A stretch of 20,000 nucleotides of DNA from Chromera velia (Eukaryota > Sar > Chromeraceae), in assembly GCA_018398765.1 (NCBI GenBank), contig JAHBMJ010002071.1:1-20000 (forward strand), written 5' to 3'. The position numbers were made by a program, and so were the translations under genes. The stretch's first letter is position 1. Each line of letters begins with the position of its first letter. This document shows, in pieces, positions 19,226-20,000 of this stretch. Under the pieces are notes generated by a model. The model was not told the DNA's origin and did no database searches. It saw only the letters and a list, made by a program, of their open reading frames with translations.

Positions 19226-19936
19226 TCATACTATTTTATACATATCCCAACCATCTTGTTGCGTTTTTGGATTCACATACACCAAATCGGAGGGGTCCTG
19301 AAGGCTGACAGCTTCTTGCAGCAACTCATCAAGTCGAGACTCCACCACAGGCACTTTCTCACTGCTCACTTCTTTCCCTTCACGGCCGCCCTTCAAATGT
19401 CCCGACAGAAAAAGTTTGGACAACAAATCAACTAACAAATCATCGCTTGAACCTGCCTGCTGGCCCATTCCGGCCTCCGCAGTCATTAAATTTTTCACGA
19501 GCTCCTCTTGCACAACAGGACTGCGTGGCTGCTTACTATTCAAAGAATGAGAGCCGCTCTTCTCGATCTTCTCCAACGCACTGATAAAAGCCAAAATGCT
19601 TTTGTCCCTCTCATGCAAAGTCGACTTTCTGCCCGACCCCCAAATTCTTTCGACAACATTCCGAGCTAACCTCCAAGCCCTCCCTGTCCATCCAAGCTCG
19701 GAAGAATCTAAAGTGTTCACGGTCGCTTGAGAAAAGGCTGAACGCAATGACAAGGAACTCGGCGTGTCGGTGTATTTACGAAAATCAGGGCGCCCGAAAG
19801 GTTTGTCCGAGAGAGCCATTTTTCCCAACACCCCTGCAGCTGCCAGGGCGTCTGTGAAGCCTCCTTCGAAGTCTGCGAGGCCCAAGCGGAGGGCGTCGTC
19901 ACCCCACCACACGCGCCCTCCTGCAACTGCGAAGAC
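19226..19936 (-). CDS. SppA-like protease (signal peptide peptidase, family S49), last exon
   Basis: Partial gene: 236 residues plus TGA. The exon starts after CTGCATGCAG (acceptor ending at 19937), phase 0. The first ~30 residues, GGRVWWGDDALRLGLADFEGG followed by FTDAL, match the conserved C-terminal signature of S49 proteases (G-R/H-VW-T-G..A...GLVD..G....A). Members cleave residual signal peptides or membrane-associated proteins; plant SppA is thylakoid-associated. The catalytic Ser and Lys would be in upstream exons outside the window. After the S49 core about 200 residues follow that are not typical of the family: a Trp/Arg-containing stretch (GWTGRAWRLARNVVERIW), Ser-rich linkers, helical segments and a VYVNPKTQQDGWDMYKIV end. 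A 60-nt intron (19937-19996) separates it from the preceding exon. Plastid location is inference. Confidence 0.75.
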   Translation of the reverse strand, partial: VFAVAGGRVWWGDDALRLGLADFEGGFTDALAAAGVLGKMALSDKPFGRPDFRKYTDTPSSLSLRSAFSQATVNTLDSSELGWTGRAWRLARNVVERIWGSGRKSTLHERDKSILAFISALEKIEKSGSHSLNSKQPRSPVVQEELVKNLMTAEAGMGQQAGSSDDLLVDLLSKLFLSGHLKGGREGKEVSSEKVPVVESRLDELLQEAVSLQDPSDLVYVNPKTQQDGWDMYKIV

Positions 19937-19996
19937 CTGCATGCAGAAAGGGACACATACAAAAGAAGGCATGGAGAGACATGAAGAGAGACATAC

Positions 19997-20000
19997 GGCT
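19997..20000 (-). CDS. Edge of the preceding SppA-like exon
   Basis: Reading the minus strand from the right border, AGCC is followed by GTATGT, a good donor, giving a 60-nt intron up to the acceptor at 19937. Only four exon bases are inside the window. Confidence 0.45.

Noticed and set aside
1-20000. CRISPR array, bacterial operon or phage features.
   Set aside because: The only regular array is the 73-bp minisatellite with no unique spacers, and the genes have introns, so a prokaryotic interpretation does not fit.

Overview
The window is nuclear DNA of a eukaryote. Genes are split by introns with GT..AG borders, introns are full of simple-sequence runs, and mobile elements occupy about a third of the sequence. 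A two-RRM protein of the GBP2/Gbp1p type known from apicomplexans and algae, an S49 (SppA-type) protease that in photosynthetic eukaryotes is usually plastid-linked, and the overall style suggest an alveolate with a plastid, such as a chromerid (Chromera-like). This assignment is inference; no rRNA, tRNA or organelle marker is visible.

Positions 1-4500 hold a minus-strand gene for a multi-pass membrane protein with long low-complexity regions. It has two coding exons, 3758-2268 and 1180-455, and its single intron carries eight and a fraction copies of a 73-bp minisatellite whose unit is itself a hairpin. About 750 bp separate its ATG from that of the divergent plus-strand RRM gene (4508-7222), which has six coding exons including a 37-nt micro-exon. 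Positions 7223-9000 are 3' flank and simple-sequence DNA without a convincing gene.

Positions 9000-15440 are a nest of mobile elements. A long inverted repeat (about 10424-10575 against 14484-14637) brackets two items: a gag-only LTR retrotransposon on the minus strand (11139-13668) and a roughly 650-bp fold-back element rich in GTTGGGC. The left arm was itself split by a 1,029-bp insertion (9395-10423) flanked by the 7-bp repeat CTCTCAG. That insertion contains a Ty1/copia-like RNase H fragment between 33-bp inverted repeats. To the right lies a Tc1/mariner-like MITE with TA borders (15151-15439).

Positions 15960-17330 contain an unrecognised and possibly broken plus-strand gene. A 155-bp hAT-like MITE with an 8-bp target duplication is at 17869-18023. 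After about 1.2 kb of AT-rich DNA, the minus-strand last exon of an SppA-like protease (19936-19226) closes the window, with the preceding exon just touching the right edge.
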